Assembly (NCBI GenBank): GCA_030949385.1
Contig: JAUZSP010000002.1
Span: forward strand, 122,501-186,500
Direction: 5' to 3'
DNA length: 64,000 nt
DNA from: Gammaproteobacteria bacterium
GTDB lineage: Bacteria > Pseudomonadota > Gammaproteobacteria > JAUZRS01
In this document: positions 43,140-53,681 of the stretch, in pieces
Position numbering within the stretch: the stretch's first letter is position 1
How the letters are laid out: each line of letters opens with the position of its first letter
Program-made: the position numbers and the translations under genes
The notes under the pieces: model-generated
The model's input: only the letters and a program-made list of their open reading frames with translations
Told to the model about the DNA's origin: nothing
Database searches by the model: none

Positions 43140-45869
43140 ATGTTCAAATTAACCTTGGCGCGATTAGAGGGTTTATTACTGACTGCCTGTGATGATTTGC
43201 GCGGCAGTATGGATGCGTCTGAATACAAAGAGTACATCTTTGGCATGTTGTTTCTCAAACGTGCCAGTGATCTGTTTGATCAGCGCCAAGCAGAGATGAA
43301 AATAGAGCTTGCTGCACAGGGCATGTCCGCCGAAGACATTGAAGAGACATTGAGTGACTCGGATAATTATTCAGGCAAGTACTTTTTTGTTCCAGAGCGG
43401 GCGCGTTGGAATCACGCTTGGGCTGAAGAGGTCACTGAAAATGGCGCAACAAAAACGCTTCAGCACCTCGCGCTAAAACACGTCAAGGAAAACGTAGGCA
43501 CGCAGCTGAATAAAGCACTGGAAGCGATAGAAGACGCGAATCCAGATGCGTTGCAAGATGTTTTGAAAGGCATTAATTTCAACAAAAAAATTGGCCAGCG
43601 CACACTTGATGATGACACGCTGGCGGATTTTGTTACCAATTTTGAAAACATCCCACTCAGGGATGAAGACTTTGAATTTCCCGATTTATTGGGTGCCGCT
43701 TACGAATGGCTGATAAAGTACTTTGCTGATTCTGCTGGTAAAAAAGCCGGTGAGTTTTATACCCCCGCAGAAGTCGTACGTATTTGTGTCGAGATTTGTG
43801 ATCCACAAGAAGGCATGAGCGTTTATGATCCAACGGTTGGCTCTGGCGGTATGCTGATTCAAATGCACAACTACCTGAGAGAAAATGGCAGGAGTGCCGA
43901 TGAAATAGCTCTTTTTGGTCAGGAGAAAATCGGCACCACATGGTCAATTTGTAAAATGAATATGTTGCTGCACGGCATTTCTCATGCGGATATTCGTCAG
44001 GAAGATACCCTGCGTGATCCGCAGCATTCCGATGAAAATAACGAACTCAAACGCTTTGATCGTGTGTTAGCCAACCCGCCTTTTAGCCAAAACTACATTA
44101 AAAAAGATTTAAAGTTTCCAGGGCGTTTCCCCGTGATGATGCCAGAGAAAGGCAAAAAAGCCGATTTGATGTTCGTGCAACACATGTTGGCGGTATTGAA
44201 ACATGACGGTCGCTTAGCCTCCGTTATGCCCCACGGTGTGTTGTTTCGGGGGGGTGAAGAACGAGCTGCGCGCCAACATTTTATTGAGCAGGGGTATCTG
44301 GAAGCCATTATTGGCTTACCCAGTAACCTGTTTTACGGCACCGGCATTCCTGCTTGCATTTTGGTGATGAATAAACAAGGAGCCACGGAACGTGAGCATG
44401 TGTTGTTTATCAATGCCGACCGTGAATACCGTGAAGGCAAAGCACAAAACCATTTACGCCCGGAAGACATAGACAAAATAATTCATGCCTATCGTTCCGG
44501 TGATGATATTCCCGCTTACGCCCGTCGCGTACCTAAGGCAGAAATTGCCGCTGAGGAATACAACTGTAATATTCGCCGCTATGTGGATAACGCCCCACCA
44601 CCAGAACCGCATGATGTGCGCGCCCATTTACACGGGGGTGTGCCGATTATTGAAGTGGATAGCCTTGAGCATTTTTGGTCTAATTATCCAGACTTACGAG
44701 CAGACTGTTTTGTAGCAAGAGACGAAACCTATCTCGATGTAGCGCCGGTTATCAATGAAAAACGCGACATTGCTGATTTTGTTAGCACGCATCAAGGCGT
44801 AACCACTCGCCATGCAGAGCTAATGCAGCAACTTGAAAACTGGTGGCAAAAAAATCTGCCGATTGTTGAAGCCTTAGCGCCCGACCCAGAAAATCAACAC
44901 GAACAATCCGGTAATGTTTACCACATGCGCAGTAGCTTGCTCACTAGCATTGCCCTAGAGTTGGCTGAGCAACGGTTACTCACCCCGTCACAGGTGCGCG
45001 GTGCGTTTGCCAATTACGTTGAACTGTTGAAAGCCGATTTCAAATCCATTGCCGCCAGTGGTTGGGGAGCAGAGTTAATTCCTGATCAAGAGATATTGCA
45101 AAGCCAGTTTCCAGCAGTGCTGGCAGAGCTGGAGAAAGCGCAAGCACGTTTAGCCGAACTGCAAGCTTTGTTTGTCGCCGCCAGTGAAGACGATTTTGAA
45201 GACACAGAAGAGAGCGGCGTAATGGCCGGTGAAGAAGTAAAAAATAAAAAAGACGATCTTAAAAAAGCCAATACCGAATGGAAAGCACAGCTTAAAACAC
45301 TAAAAGCGCTTGCTGGTAATTTATTCATAGAAATTAAAGGCGCAGAGTTATTACCTAAAGGCAACAAAAAAGGTAGTTTTTGCACTGAAGGATTCACGCA
45401 AAAAGACCCGCAGTTTGAAAATGGTCAACGTATCATTGACTTAGCCACAGAGGTTAATCATCAATCCGAATACGCTAATCAAATTGTAGACGCAATAACC
45501 CAAGGACAATTGGCTTTTGGGCGAGCAGAAACGATCAGCAAAAGTTTAGAGCGCCATAAAATGCTTGAAGATGAAATGAAAGCACTCAACGTCACTATCA
45601 AAGCCATAGAAGGCAAGCGCGATGAACTGGTCGAAAGTGCGCGTGCCAAAATCAATAACGATGAAGCCAGAACCGTCATTATTGAACGTTTACGGCAAGT
45701 GCTGATGAACACCTACCAAGCTTATTTACGCGCAGATCAACGCGCTTGTATTAAAGCGATTGAGAATTTATGGAGCAAATACGCAGTCACCGCCAAGACC
45801 ATTGAAGCTGAACGTGATGATGCTTCTAAGAAATTACAGGCGTTTATGGTGGAGTTGGGGTATGAGTGA
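43140..45869 (+). CDS. hsdM: Type I restriction-modification methyltransferase subunit, extended
   Basis: In this 909-residue protein, residues 1-150 are the HsdM N-terminal helical domain ([20 protein letters not shown]). The N6-adenine methylase domain has the SAM site [15 protein letters not shown] with [12 protein letters not shown], and the catalytic motif [10 protein letters not shown]. About 350 C-terminal residues are helical with coiled-coil stretches ([18 protein letters not shown]). This gives a longer protein than classical HsdM (about 500). It should methylate adenine in the target chosen by HsdS. Its stop overlaps the hsdS remnant start (ATGAGTGA). Confidence 0.93.
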   Translation: MFKLTLARLEGLLLTACDDLRGSMDASEYKEYIFGMLFLKRASDLFDQRQAEMKIELAAQGMSAEDIEETLSDSDNYSGKYFFVPERARWNHAWAEEVTENGATKTLQHLALKHVKENVGTQLNKALEAIEDANPDALQDVLKGINFNKKIGQRTLDDDTLADFVTNFENIPLRDEDFEFPDLLGAAYEWLIKYFADSAGKKAGEFYTPAEVVRICVEICDPQEGMSVYDPTVGSGGMLIQMHNYLRENGRSADEIALFGQEKIGTTWSICKMNMLLHGISHADIRQEDTLRDPQHSDENNELKRFDRVLANPPFSQNYIKKDLKFPGRFPVMMPEKGKKADLMFVQHMLAVLKHDGRLASVMPHGVLFRGGEERAARQHFIEQGYLEAIIGLPSNLFYGTGIPACILVMNKQGATEREHVLFINADREYREGKAQNHLRPEDIDKIIHAYRSGDDIPAYARRVPKAEIAAEEYNCNIRRYVDNAPPPEPHDVRAHLHGGVPIIEVDSLEHFWSNYPDLRADCFVARDETYLDVAPVINEKRDIADFVSTHQGVTTRHAELMQQLENWWQKNLPIVEALAPDPENQHEQSGNVYHMRSSLLTSIALELAEQRLLTPSQVRGAFANYVELLKADFKSIAASGWGAELIPDQEILQSQFPAVLAELEKAQARLAELQALFVAASEDDFEDTEESGVMAGEEVKNKKDDLKKANTEWKAQLKTLKALAGNLFIEIKGAELLPKGNKKGSFCTEGFTQKDPQFENGQRIIDLATEVNHQSEYANQIVDAITQGQLAFGRAETISKSLERHKMLEDEMKALNVTIKAIEGKRDELVESARAKINNDEARTVIIERLRQVLMNTYQAYLRADQRACIKAIENLWSKYAVTAKTIEAERDDASKKLQAFMVELGYE

Positions 45870-46719
45870 ACAATTACCTCTAGGGTGGGAAAAATATCCA
45901 ATAAAGAATTTTGTAGGCAAAAACTCGCTGTTTTGTGACGGTGACTGGGTTGAAAGTAAAGACCAAGATGAAGAAGGTAATACTCGCTTAATTCAATTGG
46001 GAGACATAGGTGATGGAGTCTTTCTAAATAGATCAAATCGATATATGAATAATATTCAATTCAGTAAATTACGATGCACTGAGTTAAAGAAAGAAGATAT
46101 TCTGATTGCAAGAATGCCTGACCCCATAGGACGAGCTTGTTTATTCCCAAATGAGGATCAGCGCTGTGTAACAGTCAGCTGATGTGTTAAAAGTTGATAT
46201 CTCTAGAGCCGATAGTCAGTTGGTTAATGTATTTGATATATTACTCTGACCATGTCAGACGTATATAATAGAAGTTAGCTGATCAGTACAGCGGCCACAA
46301 CCAGTTAAGCAAGTTATAAGCCAAGGATTGCTAGCGAATATAGGCTGATGATACCCTAAAGTATCGTGAGATTCAAAAGAGAATTGCTGAAATTCTTACA
46401 AACCATCGACCAAACCATCGAAAAAACCGAAGCCCTGATTGAAAAATACCAGCAAATAAAAGCCGGTTTAATGCACGACCTGTTTACCCGAGGCATCACC
46501 GCCGATGGCAAACTCCGCCCACCCAGAGAACAAGCACCCGAGTTGTATCAAGAAACATCGACTGGCTGGATTCCAAAAGATTGGGGCTACGATCTTTTGG
46601 ATAATCTTACTGAGCGTGGAAGCGGCCATACCCCGAATAAAAATTTTCCTGAGTATTGGAATGGTGGAGTGAAATGGATTTCTTTGTCTGATTCAAGGCG
46701 GCTGGATAATCTCTATATA

Positions 46720-47781
46720 TTAATTGTTGCATATATTCTCGCGTGATATAATTACCTGATGAATAAATCAGAAATACGCAGTCAAAAAAGAAAAGATGTG
46801 GTAGAGGCTATCATTATTCGCAATGAATCCATTCATGTGGTTTCTCGGATTTACAATTTACCGAAACGAACCCTGTTTGATTGGTTGTCTCGCTATCGTA
46901 GCGGTGGCTGGGATGCTCTTAAAGAAGGCAAAAGAAGTGGTAGAAAAAGGAAAGTGTCAGCTGATGACATGAAATGGCTGTATGACGCCATTACAATGGG
47001 AAACCCTCTCAACTACAAATTTGAGTTTTGTTTATGGACGCTCAATATTATTCGAGAATTACTTTTTCTGAAAGAGGTGTGACACTGAGCAAAAGCTCGG
47101 TTAGCCGCTTGCTGGGGCACCTTGGCTTGAGTCCACAACGTCCTATTTATAAATCATACAAGCAGGATCCAAAAAGATAGAGCATTATCTTGAGTGTACT
47201 TTTCCCGATGTTGTACAAGATGCTAAAAAACGCAATGCGATCATTTACTTTGTAGATGAGGCCTCCATTCGAAGTGATTCACATCGAGGACTCACTTGGG
47301 GGAAGATAGGAGAAACACCGGTTGTCAAAGACAGTGGAGGTCGTTTTGGTCTCAATGTGATTAGTGGTATCACACCGCGAGGAGACATGAAATTCAGCTT
47401 CATTGAAAAACGAATGAATTCCGCACGATTCACCCAGTTTCTAACGCAACTTCGAGGCGATTCAGGACGTTCCATTGTTGTTATTGTCGATAACGCAAAA
47501 TATCACCATAGCAAAGAGACACAAGCCTTTGTAGCGAGTCAAAAGGGGTCACCCAAAGGAGAGATTACGATGGCTTTTTACCGGCATATTCTCCGGAATT
47601 AAACCCAGATGAACAGGTCTGGAATCATGCTAAGTCTCGTTTATCCAAGTTGCCAATCACCAGCAAAGAGGCAATGAAGAAAAGCTTTCGATCTATCTTG
47701 TGTTCTATACAAAAATCCAGATCGTTAATCAAAAGTTTTTTCAAACTGAAAAACACGCTATATATTGGAAAGGCATTAAAT
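46720..47781 (+). mobile_element. IS630-family insertion sequence in hsdS
   Basis: A 1,062-bp insertion is flanked by TA on both sides (46718-46719 and 47782-47783), the target duplication of IS630/Tc1 elements. Removing it joins RLDNLY to IMDKIYYAK, which restores a normal HsdS reading. The ends are only roughly inverted-repeat (left TTAATTGTTGCATAT; right end complement ATTTAATGCC), so they are degenerate. The transposase stop TAA is completed by the target TA. Confidence 0.85.
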
Positions 47782-47784
47782 TAA
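46759..47784 (+). pseudogene. IS630-family transposase, frameshifted
   Basis: The N-terminal helix-turn-helix is intact (VSRIYNLPKRTLFDWLSRYR). The frame breaks at T5 near 47062, at A5 near 47175, and again near 47560. Across frames one reads SVSRLLGHLGLSPQRPIYKS, then a DDE catalytic core (IIYFVDEASIRSDSHRGLTW; IVVIVDNAKYHHS; PAYSPELNPDEQVWNHAKSR). These are the D-D-E motifs of IS630 transposases. Three frameshifts, two of them in homopolymers, make it inactive unless they are sequencing errors. Confidence 0.88.
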
Positions 47785-48290
47785 TGGATAAAATATATTA
47801 TGCGAAAACTTATGCAACGATTAATAATATAGGCATTCAAAATTCATCTGCTGTTATATACCAAAAAGGTATGGTGGTCATGACCAGAGACGCAGGTGTA
47901 GGTAAAAGTGCCATTACGACGGAAACAATGGCGGTTAGTCAGCATTTTATGGCTTGGCGTTGTGGTGCCAAAATGGACAACCATTTTCTTTATTATTGGC
48001 TCCAATTTAAAAAACGTATGTTTGAAAATATTGCTATGGGAAGCACTATTGTTACTATTGGTCTTCCATATTTTAAAAGGTTGAAAATTTCAGCACCAAT
48101 TGACTTAGGCGAACAAGTAGTTATAGGCGGAAAACTAAAATCTATAGATACATATATTTTCGGGTTAAAAGATAATTATCAAAAATTAACATATCAAAAA
48201 TCTGGCCTAATGCACGATCTCCTCACCGGTAAAGTTCCTGTAACCATAGATGATGGAGTGACTAATGACTATCAAGAGTGAAGGTTTGTC

Positions 48291-48323
48291 CTCGTTCCCA
48301 CGCTCCCGCGTGGGAATGCATAC
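48291..48323 (+). repeat. REP-like hairpin, left of the RAYT gene
   Basis: These 33 bp contain the hairpin CCCACGC-TCCC-GCGTGGG. They are the exact reverse complement of 48872-48904 on the other side of the transposase gene. Confidence 0.92.
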
Positions 48324-48335
48324 GGAGCTTAACTA

Positions 48336-48866
48336 ATGGGTAGAAGTCGATACAAAATAACCGATCCTGAACAGCCTCACTTTATCACCCTAACGGTATT
48401 ACATTGGATTCCTGTTTTTACACGATCTGAAACCGTCAGTATTTTATTGGAAGCATTAAAATTCTTATCTAAAGAGGGCTTGAAAGTGTATGCCTATGTT
48501 GTGTTAGAAAACCATTGCCATTTTATTGTGCAAAGCAAGGCATTGGATCGTGACATTGCCCGCTATAAATCCTATACGGCAAAGAAAATAATTCAATATC
48601 TTTCTGAAAACAATGTAAAACAAATTTTAGAGCAGTTAGCTTTTTATAAAAAAGCCCACAAAATTGACCGTGCTTATCAGTTTTGGCAAGAAGGTGTACA
48701 TCCTGAACTGATTCAAAACGATGAGATGATGAGGCAGAAAATAGATTATATTCATCATAACCCGGTAAAACGGGGTTATGTAGATAAAGCCGAGCATTGG
48801 CGCTATTCCAGTGCCAGAGATTATTCGGGGCAGCAGGGATTACTGGAGGTTTGCAGGCAATGGTAA
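48336..48866 (+). CDS. REP-associated tyrosine transposase (RAYT)
   Basis: This is a 176-residue Y1/HUH transposase. It begins GRSRYKITDPEQPHFITLTV, has the HUH-type pair in VLENHCHFIVQ and the probable nucleophilic Tyr in ARYKSYTAKKI. The late motif YIHHNPVKRGYVDKAEHWRYSSARDY is typical of RAYT proteins. It is flanked by perfectly inverted REP hairpins. RAYTs cut and rejoin single-stranded REP DNA and are thought to spread REPs. It lies between the hsdS remnant and hsdR. Confidence 0.93.
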   Translation: MGRSRYKITDPEQPHFITLTVLHWIPVFTRSETVSILLEALKFLSKEGLKVYAYVVLENHCHFIVQSKALDRDIARYKSYTAKKIIQYLSENNVKQILEQLAFYKKAHKIDRAYQFWQEGVHPELIQNDEMMRQKIDYIHHNPVKRGYVDKAEHWRYSSARDYSGQQGLLEVCRQW

Positions 48867-48871
48867 GTACG

Positions 48872-48904
48872 GTATGCATTCCCACGCGGGAGCGTGGGAA
48901 CGAG
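48872..48904 (-). repeat. REP-like hairpin, right of the RAYT gene
   Basis: This is the exact 33-bp reverse complement of 48291-48323. Together the two form an inverted REP pair around the RAYT gene. Confidence 0.92.
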
Positions 48905-48935
48905 ACAGAGCGTTTACAACAAGTTAGTATATAAC

Positions 48936-51900
48936 ATGTCTGAATACACTGAAGTCGAACAGCCCTTTCTACAGCAATTAAAATCACTGGGTTGGATCAG
49001 TGTTGATCAAGGCCAGGACATTCCGCAAGACCCCAGCAAAAGCTTACGTAAAAACTTCCGTCAATGGTTGTTGCCGGATGTATTTGAAAAGGCCGTTTCA
49101 GCGATTAACACCACCAATACAGGTGAAGAGTGGCTTACCAAAAAACAGCTGCATGATTTGCACGATCAAATTTTACGCCAGCCTAACCGTACGTTATTAG
49201 AAGCCAATGAAGCCATTCAAAAACTGCTGTTTAAATCTCAGGTAGATGTTAATGAGGTGACCGGGGAGCAAGACCCCGTTGTTAAACTGATTGATTTTGA
49301 TCAGCCTGAAAAAAATACCTTCCATGTGATCAATCAATTCCGACTTGATACGCCCAGTTGTGTCAAGCAGTTCATCATTCCTGATATTGTCTTGTTTGTA
49401 AATGGTTTGCCGCTGATTGTGGTGGAGTGCAAAAAAGGCGGTACAACCTGCGCCAACCCCATGCGAGAAGCCTTTGAGCAACTTCAGCGGTATATGAATC
49501 AGCGCAAGGCGACACAACAGCAAGGCTTGAAAGAAGGTGAACCCAGACTTTTTCATAGCGTGATGCTGCTGATTAGAAGTTGTGGCCTAGAGGCGGACTA
49601 TGGAACGATTACATCGGGTGTTGAGCATTTCTTTTCCTGGAAAACGCAGTGGCCGCTGCCCGAGATAAAGTCAGGTGATGCGAGTGTGGCAGGCATGAAT
49701 CAACAGCAACAACTGATTTGTGGCATGTTGAATAAAACCAACCTGCTTAATATATTACGGACCTCAACCGTATTTATGGACACAGGCGCTGGGCCGCGCA
49801 TTAAAGTCGTGTGTCGTTACCCACAATTTCGTGCGGCGAATAAAATCATTGAGCGCTTACGCAAGGGTCAAAACGCGCTAGAAAAAAGCGGTGTGGTCTG
49901 GCATACCCAAGGCTCAGGTAAAAGTTTAACCATGGTATTTGTTGCGCGAATGCTTCGAGTTTCAAGAGATTTAAAGGATTACAAAATAATATTAATTAAT
50001 GACCGTGTGAATTTAGAAAATCAACTGGCCGCAACAGCCACGCTTATTGGTGGGCGTGTCAACATCATCAACAGCAAAAAAAGCCTGCGCGAAGACCTAT
50101 CGACTGACCGTTCAGACATTAATATGGTGATGATGCACAAGTTTCAGTTGCGTGATGAAAATTTACCGCTCAAAGTCGCTGAGGCGTTGGGTACTTACCA
50201 GGCTATGCCTAACAATAAAACCTTTGGCGTGGTGAATGAGTCATCGCGTATTGTGTTGATGATAGATGAAGCTCACCGCACGCAAAGCTCGGATTTGGGT
50301 GATAACATTTTTGAAGCCTTTCCCAATGCGGCACGCATTGCCTTTACCGGAACGCCTTTAATCACTAAACGGCACGGTGAAAAGAAAACTAAAAAACGTT
50401 TTGGCGATTACATTGATACTTATCGTTTGATGGATGCGGTTAATGATGGTGCAACCTTGCAGATATTATACGAAGGGCGCACGGCAGATTCTGCCCTAAA
50501 TGATAAAGCGGGCTTTGAAGCAGAGTTTGAAAATCTGTTTAAAGATCGAAGTGATGAAGAGCTGTTGGCGATTAAAAAGAAATACGGCGCGACTGGCGAT
50601 ATTTTAGAGGCGGAACAACGCATAAATGCAATTGCCAAAGATATGGTTAATCACTATATCGAGCAGATATTACCAAATGGTTTTAAGGCGCAAGTAGTCT
50701 GTCATTCAAAGCTGGCGGCGGTTCGTTATCAAGCTGCAATAGCCAAAGAACTTGAAGCGCGTGTAAACGTTTTAAAGTTAGAGTCTGAACCCAATGAAGA
50801 GCTGATTAAAAAGGTATCTTTTCTCAAAGCTGCCGTTGTTATCTCAGGTGATGGAACCAATGAGGCGGCGTATATTACCGCAGCAAGAAAACAGGCAAAG
50901 GCATGGAATGCGGTTGATAATTTTTGTCGTTCTTTTGCGATAGATGATCCAGACAAATCGTACACAGGGATAGCCTTTCTTATTGTTTGCGACATGTTAA
51001 TGACTGGCTTTGATGCGCCAATAGAACAAGTGATGTACATAGATAAAAAAATTCGAGAACATACCTTGCTGCAAGCCATTGCGCGTACCAATCGAGTCAA
51101 AAAAGGTAAAGATAGGGGTTATGTGGTTGATTATATTGGCTTAACAGAAAACTTAACGACGGCATTGAGCTTGTATTCTGAGACCGATGAGCTGCAAGAA
51201 TTGGCGCAAGGTTTAAAAAATATCAGTTCCGAAATGCCCGTACTAGAAGAGCGTTATCAGCGGTTGCTGCAATTATTTAGCAAAAACAAAATTGCACAAG
51301 TTGAGGCTTACGTACAAGGTAAGTTGTTAACGATTGAATTAGATGCGGCAGTCGTACATGAAGCAGTAAAACTATTAAAAAATGAAAGAATTCGTGCTGA
51401 CTTCGACGTGTATTTGAAAAAGTTCTTAATGAGTATGGATATTGTTCTTCCGCATCAATCAGCCCAGCCTTATCGTATACCGGCAAAGCGTTTTGCTTAC
51501 ATATTGCGTGTTGCAAAAGAACGCTACAAAGATACCAGCCTGAGTCTTGGCGATGCAGGTGAAAAGGTTAAAAACTTAATTAATGAGCATTTAATCAGTT
51601 TAGGTATTGATCCAAAAGTGGCTCCTATTGAGTTGCTGGCCGATAATTTTATAGAAAACCTAAATAGACATGCGCAAGGTAATGCAGCTGCTAAAGCCAG
51701 TGAGATGGAACACGCGATTCGGAAACACTGTACGGTTCATAATGACGAAGACCCTGAGTTTTATAAAAGTTTAGCGGAGAAGGTGGAGAACCTAATTGAT
51801 CAACACCAAGAAGATTGGGTGAAATTAGCCGAAGCACTGGAAAAGTTGCGCACTGTGGCTCTTGAAGGTCGTAAAGCGGGTGAAGAAGGTATGAGCAAAG

Positions 51901-52217
51901 AAGCGACGACCTTCTATGAACATATTGCGAATGAAACCTTTGAGAATGGTGAAGTACCAGACAATGCTAAATCTAAAATGAAGGGGCTGATGGAGGCCAT
52001 TGTTGAAATAGTGCAAAACAGCATTGGCAGTATTGATTTTTGGCGTAATGCGGATAAACAAAAGAAAACCCGCAGTGACATTAAAACCGCGTTAATGCTA
52101 ACGAATATTGATGAGCTTAAGAAAAACCGTGAGCGTGTGGCGATTGAGATTATGAAGCTGGCAAAGAACCGTCATGATGAACTTGTTCGGGGGATGTCTG
52201 AGGCTAAGCCCGTATGA
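48936..52217 (+). CDS. hsdR: Type I restriction endonuclease subunit R
   Basis: In this 1093-residue HsdR, the N-terminal nuclease domain has the PD-(D/E)XK core IPDIVLFVNGLPLIVVECKK. A superfamily 2 helicase follows, with Walker A WHTQGSGKSLTM, DEAH box MIDEAHRTQ, FTGTPL and a late QAIARTNRVKKGKDRG motif. A long helical C-terminal region binds the methylase core. The gene looks intact. ATG 48936 is preferred over a start inside the REP hairpin. Without a working HsdS the complex should lack a target. Confidence 0.95.
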   Translation: MSEYTEVEQPFLQQLKSLGWISVDQGQDIPQDPSKSLRKNFRQWLLPDVFEKAVSAINTTNTGEEWLTKKQLHDLHDQILRQPNRTLLEANEAIQKLLFKSQVDVNEVTGEQDPVVKLIDFDQPEKNTFHVINQFRLDTPSCVKQFIIPDIVLFVNGLPLIVVECKKGGTTCANPMREAFEQLQRYMNQRKATQQQGLKEGEPRLFHSVMLLIRSCGLEADYGTITSGVEHFFSWKTQWPLPEIKSGDASVAGMNQQQQLICGMLNKTNLLNILRTSTVFMDTGAGPRIKVVCRYPQFRAANKIIERLRKGQNALEKSGVVWHTQGSGKSLTMVFVARMLRVSRDLKDYKIILINDRVNLENQLAATATLIGGRVNIINSKKSLREDLSTDRSDINMVMMHKFQLRDENLPLKVAEALGTYQAMPNNKTFGVVNESSRIVLMIDEAHRTQSSDLGDNIFEAFPNAARIAFTGTPLITKRHGEKKTKKRFGDYIDTYRLMDAVNDGATLQILYEGRTADSALNDKAGFEAEFENLFKDRSDEELLAIKKKYGATGDILEAEQRINAIAKDMVNHYIEQILPNGFKAQVVCHSKLAAVRYQAAIAKELEARVNVLKLESEPNEELIKKVSFLKAAVVISGDGTNEAAYITAARKQAKAWNAVDNFCRSFAIDDPDKSYTGIAFLIVCDMLMTGFDAPIEQVMYIDKKIREHTLLQAIARTNRVKKGKDRGYVVDYIGLTENLTTALSLYSETDELQELAQGLKNISSEMPVLEERYQRLLQLFSKNKIAQVEAYVQGKLLTIELDAAVVHEAVKLLKNERIRADFDVYLKKFLMSMDIVLPHQSAQPYRIPAKRFAYILRVAKERYKDTSLSLGDAGEKVKNLINEHLISLGIDPKVAPIELLADNFIENLNRHAQGNAAAKASEMEHAIRKHCTVHNDEDPEFYKSLAEKVENLIDQHQEDWVKLAEALEKLRTVALEGRKAGEEGMSKEATTFYEHIANETFENGEVPDNAKSKMKGLMEAIVEIVQNSIGSIDFWRNADKQKKTRSDIKTALMLTNIDELKKNRERVAIEIMKLAKNRHDELVRGMSEAKPV

Positions 52218-52921
52218 AGGTAAGGCGAATAAGAGACATTGATTATCAGTTGTTAGCCGGTCGTGATCGAAAAACAACGGATATTGTGATTGAACGTAAT
52301 GGCTCTGTTGTGGTGCGCCCGCCGTTGGACTACAGCCCTGAACAAGTGGATGCCGTCGTTGACAGTAAACGCCTCTGGATTTACAAAAACCTTGCTGCAT
52401 GGCGAGAACTAAATGCAACCGCAGTTATGCGTGAATGGGTCAATGGTGAGACCTTTTTATACCTTGGGCGATTGTATCGTTTGTCCTTGGTGAGTGAGCA
52501 GGAGAGTAGCCTAAAACTAAAAGCAGGGCGTTTTTGTTTGCGGCGCGACCTTATAGAAAAAGGGGGGGCTGCTGCTGCTAAAAATGCTTTTAAAGACTAC
52601 TATGTTGACAAAGGCTTGGTGCGTATCAGGCAGCGGGTGGCATCCCTTGCGGCTAAGGTGGGGGTTGAACCGGCTACGGTTAAGATAAAAGAGATGAATT
52701 ATCGTTGGGCCAGTTGCAGTAGAAATAATGCGCTGCTTTTTCATTGGAAGTGCATGATGGCCCCGCCGAAAATAATAGATTATATCGTTGTACATGAGCT
52801 TTGCCACATACATCAACGCAATCATACGGATGCTTTTTGGAATGAAGTGGATAAGGTGATGCCTGATTACCGTGAACGAAAAAGTTGGTTAAAAACAAAC
52901 GGCGCTTACATGGATCTTTAG
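52214..52921 (+). CDS. YgjP-like M48-type metallopeptidase (DUF45)
   Basis: The 235-residue protein has the metal site VVHELCHIHQRNHTDAFW (HExxH variant HELCH) and the preceding MNYRWASCSRNNALLFHWKC, both hallmarks of the YgjP/DUF45 family. Such genes often follow hsdR; the ATG overlaps the hsdR stop by four bases. The biological substrate is unknown. Confidence 0.9.
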   Translation: MKVRRIRDIDYQLLAGRDRKTTDIVIERNGSVVVRPPLDYSPEQVDAVVDSKRLWIYKNLAAWRELNATAVMREWVNGETFLYLGRLYRLSLVSEQESSLKLKAGRFCLRRDLIEKGGAAAAKNAFKDYYVDKGLVRIRQRVASLAAKVGVEPATVKIKEMNYRWASCSRNNALLFHWKCMMAPPKIIDYIVVHELCHIHQRNHTDAFWNEVDKVMPDYRERKSWLKTNGAYMDL

Positions 52922-52925
52922 TGGC

Positions 52926-52945
52926 CTGTCATAAAAGCGTCATAC
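52926..52945 (+). promoter_or_regulatory. Pho-box-like site upstream of phoB
   Basis: CTGTCATA-AAAG-CGTCATAC is two 7-8 bp direct half-sites at 11-12 bp spacing, close to the PhoB box CTGTCAT-N4-CTGTCAT. It supports phosphate-controlled autoregulation of phoBR. Confidence 0.75.
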
Positions 52946-52991
52946 TTTTCGGTTTTAATGGTTTTTTTACGATTGTTTGAGAATGACCGTC

Positions 52992-53681
52992 ATGCTGACC
53001 CATTTACTTGTGGTTGAAGATGAAACCGCTGTTCAGGAGATGCTGAGCTTTACTCTGAACCGTGCGGGGTTTGATGTTGCGCTGGCGGACAGCGCTCAGA
53101 GTCTGTTTGCCAGTGTTGCTCATCGGGTGCCGGATCTGATTTTAATGGATTGGATGCTGTCCGATGTGAGTGGCATTGAGCTGGTAAGGCGGCTTAAAAA
53201 AGAGCCGTTGAGTGCTGAGATCCCCATTATTATGTTGACCGCAAGGGTGCAGGAGGACGACAAAGTTCATGGTCTGAACGCCGGTGCAGACGATTATGTT
53301 ACTAAGCCCTTTTCTCCCAAAGAGCTGGTGGCGCGCATTCACGCGTTGTTGCGGCGCAGCACGGGGCAATCGGATGACGGCGTGTTGCGGGTTGGACGCT
53401 TGAGTTTGGATCGGCGTTCTCATCGTGTGTTGGTGGAGGATAAGCCGGTTTCACTGGGACCGATTGAATTTAAATTACTGCGCTTTTTTATGTCTCATAG
53501 GGAACGGGTTTACAGTCGCAGCCAACTGTTGGATCAGGTCTGGGGACAGAGTACCTACGTAGAAGAGCGCACCGTCGATGTTCATGTCTTACGTTTGCGT
53601 AAAGTGCTTTCGCCTTTTGATTTGGATGGTCTGATTCAGACGGTTCGAGGCGCAGGTTATCGTTTTTCGAAACAGACGTAA
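52992..53681 (+). CDS. phoB: Phosphate regulon response regulator PhoB
   Basis: This 229-residue OmpR-family regulator has a receiver domain with DE at the start (LLVVEDE), the phospho-acceptor Asp in DLILMDWMLSDVSG and Lys in YVTKPFSPKELVARI. The winged helix has VSLGPIEFKLLRFFMSHRER and RTVDVHVLRLRKVL. It binds Pho boxes under phosphate starvation. The stop overlaps the phoR start by one base (TAATG). Confidence 0.96.
   Translation: MLTHLLVVEDETAVQEMLSFTLNRAGFDVALADSAQSLFASVAHRVPDLILMDWMLSDVSGIELVRRLKKEPLSAEIPIIMLTARVQEDDKVHGLNAGADDYVTKPFSPKELVARIHALLRRSTGQSDDGVLRVGRLSLDRRSHRVLVEDKPVSLGPIEFKLLRFFMSHRERVYSRSQLLDQVWGQSTYVEERTVDVHVLRLRKVLSPFDLDGLIQTVRGAGYRFSKQT

Larger units (their letters stand above)
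45862..48281 (+). pseudogene. hsdS: Disrupted type I specificity subunit
   Basis: The first target-recognition domain begins at 45862 ([15 protein letters not shown]) and stops at 46180 after a frameshift. The right frame resumes as DVLKVDISRADSQLVNVFD and then decays with several stops to about 46350. EIQKRIAEIL and, after another one-base shift, QTIDQTIEKTEALIEKYQQI restore the central coiled coil. The second recognition domain (STGWIPKDWGYDLLDNL) is cut at 46719 by an IS630-family element. It continues after it at 47784 (MDKIYYAKTYATINNIGI, DAGVGKSAITTETMAVSQHF) to the stop at 48281. A functional full-length HsdS is not expected. Confidence 0.9.

Noticed and set aside
47357-47602. Separate hypothetical gene
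   Set aside because: It is the DDE-core piece of the frameshifted IS630 transposase.
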